Shown piece by piece: positions 16,202-23,941 of a stretch of DNA of 64,000 nucleotides (positions within the stretch are counted from its first letter, which is position 1; each line of letters opens with the position of its first letter). Both the position numbers and the translations under genes were made by a program. The notes beneath the pieces were generated by a model, which saw only the letters and a program-made list of their open reading frames with translations, was not told where the DNA came from and searched no databases. The DNA comes from Streptomyces albiflavescens. Lineage in GTDB: Bacteria; Actinomycetota; Actinomycetes; Streptomycetales; Streptomycetaceae. The stretch is from the NCBI RefSeq assembly GCF_014645835.1, contig NZ_BMMM01000024.1:64740-128739 (forward strand), given 5' to 3'.

Positions 16202-17012
16202 GCTCGTATTCCTCCGCGATGGACCTGATCAGGGCCAGGGACGCGCGGTGTGACAACGCATCCCCCAGACCGTGATCGTAGACGGCCTGGCACTGGCGCA
16301 CTACGGATGGGACTTCCAGTACCCGGCCCGTTTTGAGGCCTTCCACGTACGCGACCGGCGGCAGATCTTCGAACCACATCAGCGAGACAAAACCCTCCAT
16401 CAACGCGTGCAGGCCCACCGAGAAGGGCAGCACATGCACGCGGATCCGGTTGCTCTCGCCCAACTTCAAGATGTGCCGAAGCTGTTCGCACATCACCGCC
16501 GCGCCTCCGACCGGGCGCCGCAGCACAGCCTCGTCGAGCAGCGACCAGAACACCGGTGAGTGGAAGTCGTCGAGGATGCGGCCTCGTTCGAGGCGTGTGA
16601 CAAGCAACTTGTCACGTTCCTCGGGAGTTTTCGGCGGGAAGCCGGAGCCGAGCACCTCGCGTGCGTACGCCTCCGTCTGCAGAACGCCCGGCACCAGCTT
16701 CGGGCCGTACACCCTGATCACCTTCGCCTGCCGCTCCAGCTTCAGGGCCTCGCCGAAGTGCTCGGCGACCTTTCCCTCGCCCAGCGTCGGCAGGAACTCC
16801 ACGAAGAACCCGCCCGTACCCAGCACTTGATCCAGCCGTCGTGCGTCCTCCACGTCCGGCCTGCGCCGCCCCGCCTCGATATGGGCGATGTGCGAGCGCG
16901 ACATGATGGCCCGCAGGCTCAAGTCCTCCTGCGTGAGCCCGGCCTTCTCGCGTCGCCGTTTGAGTTCCTTGCCGTACTTCTCGCGTGACTGCGGGTTGTC
17001 CTCGATGGCCAT
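16194..17012 (-). CDS. XRE regulator with DUF5753 domain
   Basis: A 272-residue DNA-binding regulator. ATG 17012 is chosen over the in-frame TTG 17018 because ggggag lies six bases upstream. The helix-turn-helix covers about residues 10-65 (RREKAGLTQEDLSLRAIMS, SHIAHIEAGRRRP), followed by the DUF5753 domain (FGEALKLERQAKVIRVYGP, PGVLQTEAYAREVL, VMCEQLRHILKLGE). It pairs with the DUF397 protein downstream and is divergent from the 58-residue CxCPRC gene, probably its target. A 31-base scrap of a close relative lies at 7017-7047. Confidence 0.88.
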   Translation of the reverse strand: MAIEDNPQSREKYGKELKRRREKAGLTQEDLSLRAIMSRSHIAHIEAGRRRPDVEDARRLDQVLGTGGFFVEFLPTLGEGKVAEHFGEALKLERQAKVIRVYGPKLVPGVLQTEAYAREVLGSGFPPKTPEERDKLLVTRLERGRILDDFHSPVFWSLLDEAVLRRPVGGAAVMCEQLRHILKLGESNRIRVHVLPFSVGLHALMEGFVSLMWFEDLPPVAYVEGLKTGRVLEVPSVVRQCQAVYDHGLGDALSHRASLALIRSIAEEYEHA

Positions 17013-17127
17013 CGCCAACTCCCCAGAGTGCAGACGCCGTTGTCACAAGCAAACCCCTACCGAGCGTAACTCCCATCACCCCAGTGTGTGATCGGAACTG
17101 CACAGAACGTGAGAGGCGGGACTGGGG

Positions 17128-17304
17128 ATGGATGAGGTCGAGGGTGACGAGGGTGGCGCGTACATCACACTCAGGGTCTCGCGGGACAGTGGTCGGACCT
17201 GGGGGCCGCGGACTACGTACCAGCCTGGGCGTGAGGCACTGCCCATCGAATCGGGCGGCCGATTCCCGCCGTGCGAGTGCCCGCGGTGCGCTCACCTGAA
17301 GTGA
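17128..17304 (+). CDS. 58-aa CxCPRC small protein divergent from XRE gene
   Basis: ATG 17128 to TGA 17302-17304 encodes 58 residues, with a gaggcggga ribosome-binding sequence upstream. The N-terminal part ITLRVSRDSGRTWGP and the C-terminal PPCECPRCAHLK match a Streptomyces family of tiny proteins found beside DUF397/XRE pairs (from memory). The CxCxxC cluster could bind zinc. It shares the ending with the 68-residue protein at 834-1040. The 115-base gap to the XRE start must hold both promoters. Confidence 0.6.
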   Translation: MDEVEGDEGGAYITLRVSRDSGRTWGPRTTYQPGREALPIESGGRFPPCECPRCAHLK

Positions 17305-17428
17305 CCCTGCGTGTACCGATGTTGATGCACGGTGAGCGCGAAGGCCGGGCCGTGGGCGGAGTCTGTCGTCCTGGTCCGGGTCTGACCCCGGGGAACGAGG
17401 AACTCGCGCCGCTCGGCCCATGGTGCCG

Positions 17429-18670
17429 TCAGTCGCTCGGTACCTCCTGGTCGCCGAGGATCAGCATGTCGGCGACGAAGCACGTGATCTCGCCGTCCGC
17501 GTCGCGCCCGATCCACACCGGGTAGGAGCCGTCGCCCATGCCACTCGGATAGGCGATGAGGTTGCCGCCGGACTCCGGGTCCTCGCTGACGAGGATGCCG
17601 TCGGGATCGGCGTCCTGGGCGCGGGCGTTCTCGCGGCCGGTGAGCCGGGCGGCCGCCGCGGCGTCCACGAAGCAGCCGGTGCCGCTGTCCACGCCGAAGC
17701 CGTAGAACTCGCCGTCCCTCAGGGTGCGCGGGTCCTCGCCGGGGCGCAGGGCCAACTCCCATGCCACCGTGGGTTTTTCGGAGATGAGGACGCGTGCCGC
17801 GGTGTAGTCCTCGATGTGGACCGGCGTGTCCTCGAACGCGCTCGTGTAGGCGGCGGTCGCGATCTCCGTGCGGTAGTCGCCGGGGGGTACGACGACCGTG
17901 AAGGGCTTGCCGGGAGTGATCCAGTCCGGGTCGCAGGCGATGATCTGGCCCGTCGGGAGGCGCAGCACCCCGGCGTCGATGACGCGTTGGACGACGTACG
18001 GGCCCGCGTCGCCGTCGTACGGCGGGGAGAAGCGCGTGCCGGGCGTGAACGTCCCGTCGAGGTGGCGGGGACGCAGGGGAGTGGGCGGCTTCCAGTTCGC
18101 GGTGGCGAAGGCGGTGGCGAGGGGCGTCGGATTCGTCTCCGGCGCCTCTCGGAGGGCGTCCGGGAACTGCCCGTCGGTCACGAGGGCCACGGTCCACTCC
18201 CAGGCGCCGAACTCGGGTGCCGGTACCCAGCGTTGCTCGTCCGGCATGTTGGCCATGGTGTGCCGGGAGCCGCCTCCGCTTCCCTGCGGTTCGGACACCT
18301 TGCGGCCGCGGCCGTCCGGGTAGAGGTCGACCCGGACCCGTCCCGCCTCCGCCGCGAACTCCGGCAGGTCCTCGCTGTCGTAGCGCCATTGCCCGAGGTG
18401 GCGAAGGAAGAGACGCTCGGGCTCCAGGCGGCGCATGTCCATTTCGCGGGTGCGCCGGCCCTGGTCGTCGTACGCCCAGACACCGAAGTAGCCGTGCGCC
18501 CAGGCGATGTGCAGTACCGCGACGGGCTGGGGGCGCCCCTCCTCGCGCAGCACCACGGCGTACGGCTCGCCCGCCGTGTCCCGGGCCGCGGCCCGGGGCC
18601 TGCTCATCGGGCCGAGAACCGTACGGGACGCGGCGTCCCAGTCCTCTCCGTACGTCACATCGATGATCAC
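17429..18670 (-). CDS. DUF4241 protein, copy 2
   Basis: A 413-residue protein starting at GTG 18670. It is the paralogue of the protein at 11343-12611, with matching blocks over the whole length (YGEDWDAASRTVLGPM; AYDDQGRRTREMDMRRLE; RDGEFYGFGVDSGTGCF; IAYPSGMGDGSYPVWIG; EITCFVADMLIL). The function of DUF4241 is unknown; its usual company is immunity genes. The SMI1 gene lies upstream on the same strand. Confidence 0.75.
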   Translation of the reverse strand: MIIDVTYGEDWDAASRTVLGPMSRPRAAARDTAGEPYAVVLREEGRPQPVAVLHIAWAHGYFGVWAYDDQGRRTREMDMRRLEPERLFLRHLGQWRYDSEDLPEFAAEAGRVRVDLYPDGRGRKVSEPQGSGGGSRHTMANMPDEQRWVPAPEFGAWEWTVALVTDGQFPDALREAPETNPTPLATAFATANWKPPTPLRPRHLDGTFTPGTRFSPPYDGDAGPYVVQRVIDAGVLRLPTGQIIACDPDWITPGKPFTVVVPPGDYRTEIATAAYTSAFEDTPVHIEDYTAARVLISEKPTVAWELALRPGEDPRTLRDGEFYGFGVDSGTGCFVDAAAAARLTGRENARAQDADPDGILVSEDPESGGNLIAYPSGMGDGSYPVWIGRDADGEITCFVADMLILGDQEVPSD

Positions 18671-18719
18671 GTCTCTTCCAGCGCGCCGATGGCCGAAACA
18701 GTCACAGGTGGTGTGGCGG

Positions 18720-19289
18720 TCAGCAGGGAGTGATCTCGGGGGCGATCGGCGGCAACGCCCATGGCTCCAGGGTGCCGTCCAGCCACTCGGTCAGGAATTG
18801 GACGGCGCCGCCGGTGTAGTGCCACCAGCCGCCGTTGCGGGAGGCGACGGTGACCGGCCAGTCGTCGGGGGTCGCGCCGCTCGTGGTCCACAGGAGCTTG
18901 TCCCCCTCGTTCGACTCGGCCCAGGGGAGCAGGCCACCGGGGGCGGGATGGGGGCGCAGGCCGAGGGACATGTCCGACTCCCACCAGGCCTGGACCACCT
19001 CCAGGGCGCTGTGGAAGCCGCGCAGGTGGTCGTGCTCGGTGCCCGGCTCCGGAAGGCCGACGAGCAGGAAGTCGTCGAGGGCGAAGGTGGGGTAGAGGGC
19101 GGCGAGCAGTTTGAAGTCCGCGGGGAGTGCCGTGCCCAGCCCGCCCTCCAGCGGCGGCCAGGCGAGTGCGGCGGGCTCGGGGCGGCGGAGTCCGACGAGT
19201 CCGGGGACCGCCCTTTCCAGTGCACGCAGGGACTCGGCGGGGTCCGTGATCCGGCGGCCCGGTGCCTGGGTGCCTATGAGGTCGTTCAT
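18720..19289 (-). CDS. SMI1/KNR4 (SUKH-1) family protein
   Basis: A 189-residue protein from ATG 19289. It fits the SMI1/KNR4 fold: LRALERAVPGLVGL, GGLGTALPADFKLLAALYP, LPWAESNEGDKLLW, then DDWPVTVASRNGGWWHYTG and AVQFLTEWLDG. SUKH proteins act as immunity factors against secreted toxins (family knowledge). This is the intact relative of the decayed gene at 7123-7529. It precedes the DUF4241 gene on the same strand and is divergent from the lipoprotein L,D-transpeptidase. Confidence 0.75.
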   Translation of the reverse strand: MNDLIGTQAPGRRITDPAESLRALERAVPGLVGLRRPEPAALAWPPLEGGLGTALPADFKLLAALYPTFALDDFLLVGLPEPGTEHDHLRGFHSALEVVQAWWESDMSLGLRPHPAPGGLLPWAESNEGDKLLWTTSGATPDDWPVTVASRNGGWWHYTGGAVQFLTEWLDGTLEPWALPPIAPEITPC

Positions 19290-19356
19290 GGCGGACAGCG
19301 TGTCAGGGGGGTGGGTGTGACAGCGGCCGATCGGTGGATCGGCCGGCGAAGAGGGT

Positions 19357-19437
19357 GATTCGTCCGGAGAGATGGAAATAGGTCCGATAGATTCCCTCGC
19401 TCGCATCTCGCCGTAAGCCTGCTATATAACCGGGCCG
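19357..19437 (+). promoter_or_regulatory. Promoter of L,D-transpeptidase gene, twin of 10317-10362
   Basis: Bases 19392-19437 match 10317-10362 in 36 of 46 positions and share tataaccgggccg exactly. The upstream gattcgtccgga (19357-19368) is shared too, but here 20 extra bases separate it from the core. The likely -10 is TATAAC at 19425-19430. Confidence 0.55.
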
Positions 19438-19494
19438 ATTCCGCCGAGCACTCGTCGGCCATGCCCACTTCTCCCTCACCCGAAGGGTCACTTC

Positions 19495-20445
19495 GTGCTG
19501 CCCTCGTCCTTTACGCGCAAGTTCTCCGCTGTCGCCGTGGCCGCGGCAACGGCCGGTGTGATGGTCATGGCGTCCGCTTGCGGTCACCAGGACGGTCAGG
19601 ACGATCGCGGGGAGGGCGCGTCCGGCTCCGAGACCGTGCGGGCGGACGAGGCCGGCTCGTCCGCCTCGCCGAGCCGCTCGGCCAGTGCCTCCGCGTCGCC
19701 GTCCGCCTCGGCATCCGCCTCTGCCTCCAAGTCCGCTGAGCCTTCAGCCCGTACGTCCGCGTCGTCGGCCGGTGCCTCCCGCGCCACGGCGGGCAGCAGC
19801 GGTACGGGTACGGGTACCGGCACCGGGTCGACCGGTGCGGCCGCCGCCGCCCCGAACTTCCCCGTGCCGGTCAGCCCCGGCGACTCGACCCAGCTCATCA
19901 CCGTCAAGTCGAACGGCTCGTACGCGACCGTGACCGCCTGGGCCAAGGGCTCCTCCGGCTGGAAGGCGGTCCTCTCCGACGGTGCCGGGCGGGTCGGCTC
20001 CAACGGCGTGGTCGACGGAGCCACGAGGAAGCAGGGTACGTACACCACGCCCACCGGGACCTATACGATCACCGAGGGGTTCGGGGTCGAGGCGGGCGGG
20101 ACGAGCATGCCGTACACGCGGGTCAACTCCAGCCACTGGTGGGTGGAGGACCCGGAGTCGAAGTTCTACAACTCGATGCACGCGGCCGCGGGCGCCGACT
20201 TCCCGCTCACCGAGGCCGGCGACCGGGGCAGTGAGCACCTCGTCAACTACCCGACGCAGTACGCCAAGGCGCTCGTCATCAACTTCAACCGCTGGCCGGC
20301 CACGCCCGGTCGCGGAGCCGGGATCTTCCTGCACGTCAACGGACAGGGTGCGACGGCCGGTTGTGTCTCCGTGCCGCGCTCGACGATGGACCGGATCATG
20401 GCCTGGATCGAGCCGGGCGCGCATCCGCGCATCGCCATCGGCTGA
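19495..20445 (+). CDS. Lipoprotein L,D-transpeptidase (YkuD fold)
   Basis: A 316-residue secreted protein from GTG 19495 (cgaaggg seven bases upstream). The signal peptide ends in MASAC, a lipidation site. Residues about 30-120 are a low-complexity Ser/Ala/Thr/Gly linker that would span the wall. The catalytic part has TYTTPTGTYTITEGFG and the active-site region IFLHVNGQGATAGCVSVP, where Cys is the nucleophile, as in YkuD-type L,D-transpeptidases that crosslink peptidoglycan (family knowledge). The usual SHGC reads TAGC here, a variant also seen in the ErfK/YkuD-like subfamily. Confidence 0.75.
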   Translation: MLPSSFTRKFSAVAVAAATAGVMVMASACGHQDGQDDRGEGASGSETVRADEAGSSASPSRSASASASPSASASASASKSAEPSARTSASSAGASRATAGSSGTGTGTGTGSTGAAAAAPNFPVPVSPGDSTQLITVKSNGSYATVTAWAKGSSGWKAVLSDGAGRVGSNGVVDGATRKQGTYTTPTGTYTITEGFGVEAGGTSMPYTRVNSSHWWVEDPESKFYNSMHAAAGADFPLTEAGDRGSEHLVNYPTQYAKALVINFNRWPATPGRGAGIFLHVNGQGATAGCVSVPRSTMDRIMAWIEPGAHPRIAIG

Positions 20446-20715
20446 TCGCGGGGACGACCGCGTCGCGGTCCGGTCGCCGCGGCCAAGATGGTTCCTGAGT
20501 GCCTCGCGACGCGTGAAACGCCTTACGACGCTTGAGCCGAGCGAATAGTTGTACGAAATCGAGAGCCCCACCCTGTGACGTTCGTCATGCGCGTCACACG
20601 TGATGTTCGGCGTCCCCGTCCCGCTGGGTCTGGTGAACCGGGGCGTGACCACGCCCCGGACGTGTGCCCCGTGCGTACGGGGTCATGTGGACACGGGGAC
20701 GAGGTGCTGTGAGTC
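20446..20715. other. Gap with a TGTGACG/CGTCACA inverted repeat
   Basis: No gene was found. The arms tgtgacg (20574-20580) and cgtcaca (20592-20598) are a perfect inverted repeat with an 11-base spacer. The spacing is wrong for a CRP site. It may be a regulator site for the gene at 20716. Confidence 0.3.
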
Positions 20716-21156
20716 ATGGAGGAGCGGACGCCGGCCGGGGTGTGGATGCGGCGGCATGCGGCACAGTTCGTGCGGCAGATCACGGCGCGGAACCGGCTAC
20801 CGCTGGACTACTCCGTGAACAGCCTGCGGGTCGTCGACTTCATCGTCGACGGGTTACGGAAGGGGAAGTCCGAGCGCGCCGACGTACAGCATGTGCTGTT
20901 CGGGCTCGGCGTCTACGCCGGTGAGGTGCTCGTGCGGCGCGCTGGGGCGCAGTGGGTCGAATTCGACGCCGATCAGCGGGAACTGTTCGGCCAGCCCGTC
21001 GGCGTACGGATGTCGGACGGACGCGTGTGGAACCCGCTCGGCAAGGTCGTGAAACGTTTCGAGGTCGGGGAGCGGGAGTCCGTACGGATGCTGTACCTGC
21101 AACTGCACGGGCGGGCGGCCCGAGCGGTTTTGCCCTGTGGCCATCGGTCCGCCTGA
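20716..21156 (+). CDS. Conserved hypothetical protein
   Basis: A 146-residue soluble protein from ATG 20716. The sequence VDFIVDGLRKGKSERADV, then FGLGVYAGEVLVRRAGAQW, then GVRMSDGRVWNPLGKVVKR resembles DUF3806-like proteins by pattern, but I am not certain. No signal peptide is present. It precedes the first ECF sigma module by 165 bases and may be independent. Confidence 0.55.
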   Translation: MEERTPAGVWMRRHAAQFVRQITARNRLPLDYSVNSLRVVDFIVDGLRKGKSERADVQHVLFGLGVYAGEVLVRRAGAQWVEFDADQRELFGQPVGVRMSDGRVWNPLGKVVKRFEVGERESVRMLYLQLHGRAARAVLPCGHRSA

Positions 21157-21320
21157 GCTCGAAGAGATGATCGGGCCGGGCGGGGCGCTCGCTTCGCACG
21201 AGCCGCCTGACTCGCTGTGACATTTCTGTGCGTCCCGACGCTGATGGGCATGGGGGTGTCGACGCGACCGGTCGTGTCGGCAGCAGGGGAATTCAGGCGA
21301 ACTCGGTACGAACGAGGACA

Positions 21321-21941
21321 GTGTTGGGCCAGGGAGGGGAACCCCGCCGCGTGCAGGCGTACGACCGGGAACTGGGCGTGGCCGTCGCGCGGGCACAGGA
21401 GGGGGACGAGGCCGCCTTCGCGGTCGCGTACCGGATCGTGCAGCCCGGACTGCTCGGGTATCTGCGCGGAATCGTCGGCGACGACGCGGAGGACGTGACC
21501 TCCGACGCGTGGCTGGAGATCGCGCGGGATCTGGGACGGTTCCGCGGGGACGGCGCCGGATTCCGCGGCTGGACCGCGACCATCGCCCGGCACCGGGCGC
21601 TGGACCATCTGCGGCGGCTGAAGGTACGGCCCCGGGGGACCACAATCGAACAGGACGTGCTGGAGCTGCCCGGCAGGCACAGCACGCACGACGAGGCGTT
21701 GGAGTCCCTCTCCACGGAGTACGCCCTGGAGCTGGTCTCGCAACTGCCGCGCGACCAGGCCGAGGCCGTGCTGCTGCGGGTCGTGGTCGGCCTCGACGGG
21801 CCGGCGGCGGCGCGGGTGCTGGGCAAGCGCCCGGGCGCGGTGCGCACGGCCGCGTACCGCGGGCTGAAGAGGCTCGCGCGCCAGCTCGGCGCCGAGGGTG
21901 TGACGGATGAGCGACCCCAGACGCTGGGGGAGTCGGGATGA
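21321..21941 (+). CDS. ECF-type RNA polymerase sigma factor, module 1
   Basis: A sigma factor of about 206 residues, taken to start at GTG 21321, which mirrors the GTG-LG start of the second module. Region 2 is seen as AYRIVQPGLLGYLRGIVGD, DAEDVTSDAWLEIARDLGR and FRGWTATIARHRALDHLRR. Region 4 is ALELVSQLPRDQAEAVLLR, then KRPGAVRTAAYRGLKRL. It directs transcription of a small regulon (family knowledge). The single-pass membrane protein at 21990 is probably its partner. A closely related pair follows 1.3 kb downstream. Confidence 0.85.
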   Translation: MLGQGGEPRRVQAYDRELGVAVARAQEGDEAAFAVAYRIVQPGLLGYLRGIVGDDAEDVTSDAWLEIARDLGRFRGDGAGFRGWTATIARHRALDHLRRLKVRPRGTTIEQDVLELPGRHSTHDEALESLSTEYALELVSQLPRDQAEAVLLRVVVGLDGPAAARVLGKRPGAVRTAAYRGLKRLARQLGAEGVTDERPQTLGESG

Positions 21942-21989
21942 ACGGCAAGAAGGCGCCGAACGGCAGGACGCCGTCGGGCAGAGAGCGAA

Positions 21990-22799
21990 ATGGAACCGGA
22001 CATGGGTGAACGACACGGCGACGGCGGATCCCCCGACCGTCGGGTCGCGCATCCGACGCGTCACTTGAGTGGAGAGCCCGCCCCGAGTGTTCCGCGGACG
22101 CCGGATTCCCGGACCCCGGCTCCTCAGGCGCCCGCTGCGGACCTACCCGCCCTGGAAGCGCTGCTCGCCGCCGCCATGCTTGGCAGTGCGAACGACGCCG
22201 AGGCCGAGGCGCGGGCCGTCGCCGCCTTCCGTGCCGCGCGGGACGACGGCGCGCTGGCCGCGCGTACCCGGCGGCGGGACGACTGGCGGCCGCGCGAGCA
22301 GCGGCGGGTGAGCCGTTCGTTGAAGGCCACGCTCGCCGTGCTGCTGGCGAGCGTGACGCTGGGCGGGGTGGCCGTCGCGGCCATCGGTTCGTCCTCGGAC
22401 GACGACACGGACGACCGGAGCAGGACCGAGCCGTCGAGCAGCGCCCCGGACCGGTCCGCCGAGTCCACCGAGCCCGACGTTTCCGGTTCCTCCGCCCCCG
22501 CGCCGGCCTACCCTTCCGCCCACCCCTCCCAGGCTCAGGACACCGAGGCCCACTGCCGCGCGTACGAATCGGTCAGGGGCCGGGGCAATGCCCTGAACTC
22601 GACGGCCTGGCAACGGCTGATCACCGCCGCGGGCGGCGAGGAGAACGTCGCGGAGTTCTGCGCCGAGCAGTTGGCCGAGGCCGCCGAGTCCAAGAACACG
22701 AAGAAGGCGGACAGTACGCCGAGCCCGGCCGCCACGTCCGCGGCCACCCCGGCGTCGTCCCCGACGCCGAAGCCGACGAAGTCCAAGGGCAAGCAGTAG
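21990..22799 (+). CDS. Single-pass membrane protein, likely anti-sigma partner, module 1
   Basis: About 269 residues. The cytoplasmic part (1-110) contains DLPALEALLAAAMLGSAND, and one transmembrane helix follows at about 112-132 (ATLAVLLASVTLGGVAVAA). The outer part has a Ser/Pro-rich linker and a small domain with two Cys 35 residues apart (C189, C224), then a Lys/Thr/Pro tail. The module 2 protein has the same order and a matching Cys pair. The topology fits an anti-sigma or sensor partner of the adjacent ECF factor, though no ZAS motif is seen. A 23-codon ORF from ATG 21938, coupled to the sigma gene, may be a displaced start. Confidence 0.6.
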   Translation: MEPDMGERHGDGGSPDRRVAHPTRHLSGEPAPSVPRTPDSRTPAPQAPAADLPALEALLAAAMLGSANDAEAEARAVAAFRAARDDGALAARTRRRDDWRPREQRRVSRSLKATLAVLLASVTLGGVAVAAIGSSSDDDTDDRSRTEPSSSAPDRSAESTEPDVSGSSAPAPAYPSAHPSQAQDTEAHCRAYESVRGRGNALNSTAWQRLITAAGGEENVAEFCAEQLAEAAESKNTKKADSTPSPAATSAATPASSPTPKPTKSKGKQ

Positions 22800-22910
22800 A
22801 GCCACCGGGAAGTCCAAGGGCAAGCAGTAGAGCCACCGGCAGGATTCGCAAGCAGTAGAGCCACCGGCAGGATTCGCAAGCAGTAGAGCCACCGGCAGGA
22901 TTCGGGAAAG
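22779..22910 (+). repeat. Tandem repeats carrying copies of the stop codon
   Basis: A 30-31-base unit starting aagtccaagggcaagcag occurs at 22779-22809 and 22810-22839. A 28-base unit starting caggattcgcaagcag occurs at 22840-22867 and 22868-22895, and a partial unit follows. All four share the core gcaagcagtagagccaccgg, which includes the stop codon (tag) of the membrane-protein gene. The gene end has been tandemly duplicated downstream of itself. Confidence 0.8.
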
Positions 22911-23278
22911 TCGCGCTGGAGGGGCCCTTCGGCGCGTCCACGCGCGCCCTCCGCTCTCGCCGATGGCAACGGCCGAGGCCGCCACCCCCCACAGGAGAGG
23001 CCCCGGCCGTCGCGCGGCACGGGCCGCGCGGCGGCCCGTACTCTCTACAGCGCCGCGGCTGCGGTTTGTGTCACACCTCGCTCCGTCACGAGATAGTTGC
23101 ATGCTGTACGAACATGGACGGGGAGCGGTTTCACGCCGTAACGTGCCTTTCGCGCCGCGGCGCGGACCAGGGACGGACCGACGAAGGACCCACGACCGCA
23201 ACCATCAACTGAACGACCACGATGGCGAGCAACCACGTCCGCGAGAGCGGCGCCGGTTCGAGGCGCAGAGGGAGTGCG
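22911..23278. other. Intergenic region upstream of ECF module 2
   Basis: No gene is supported. The segment must contain the promoter of the second module, but no clear -35/-10 pair was recognised. ATG 23222 is in frame with the sigma gene but has no ribosome-binding site. Confidence 0.35.
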
Positions 23279-23941
23279 GTGCTGGGGGACGACGCGGAGC
23301 TGACCGCCGCGGTGCTTGCGGCACAGGACGGGGACGAGACCGCGTTCCGGACTGTGTACCGCGCGGTGCACCCACGGCTGCTCGGATACGTACGGACGCT
23401 GGTCGGCGACCCGGACGCGGAGGACGTCACGTCCGAGGCCTGGCTGCAGATCGCCCGTGACCTGGAGCGGTTCAGCGGGGACGCGGACCGCTTCCGTGGC
23501 TGGGCGGCCCGGATCGCCCGCAACCGCGCGCTGGACCACATACGGATGCGCGGGCGGCGCCCCGCGATCGGCGGTGACGAGACCGAACTGACCGGCAAGG
23601 CCGCCGAGTCGGACACCGCGGGCGAGGCCATCGAGGCGCTGGCCACCGACAGCACCCTCTCGCTCATCGCCCAGCTCCCACAGGACCAGGCGGAGGCCGT
23701 CGTGCTGCGCGTCGTGGTCGGCCTCGACGCCAAGACCGCCGCCGAGACGCTCGGCAAGCGCCCCGGAGCCGTCCGCACGGCGGCACACCGCGGTCTGAAG
23801 CGGCTCGCGGAGCTGCTCGGCGGGGATCCGGAATCCGCCGGCGGACTCGGCGCCGTTCCCCCACAACGAGGTTCGCGCACACGCGCGGTGACGTCCGCCG
23901 GTGTGACGCATATGCGTTCGCGGACGCAGAAGGACATGTGA
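23279..23941 (+). CDS. ECF-type RNA polymerase sigma factor, module 2
   Basis: A 220-residue sigma factor from GTG 23279, with agagggag just upstream. It is closely similar to module 1: VYRAVHPRLLGYVRTLVGD, DAEDVTSEAWLQIARDLER, RIARNRALDHIRMRG in region 2 and IAQLPQDQAEAVVLRVVVG, KRPGAVRTAAHRGLKRL in region 4. The stop overlaps or abuts the start of the membrane protein, so the two are translated together. The duplication suggests two signals handled by related regulons. Confidence 0.87.
   Translation: MLGDDAELTAAVLAAQDGDETAFRTVYRAVHPRLLGYVRTLVGDPDAEDVTSEAWLQIARDLERFSGDADRFRGWAARIARNRALDHIRMRGRRPAIGGDETELTGKAAESDTAGEAIEALATDSTLSLIAQLPQDQAEAVVLRVVVGLDAKTAAETLGKRPGAVRTAAHRGLKRLAELLGGDPESAGGLGAVPPQRGSRTRAVTSAGVTHMRSRTQKDM

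Noticed and set aside
20574..20598. CRP-type binding site
   Set aside because: The TGTGA/TCACA half-sites are too far apart for a CRP dimer.
22779..22910. Possible CRISPR array
   Set aside because: The units are directly adjacent without unique spacers and contain a gene end. They are tandem duplications, not repeats with spacers.
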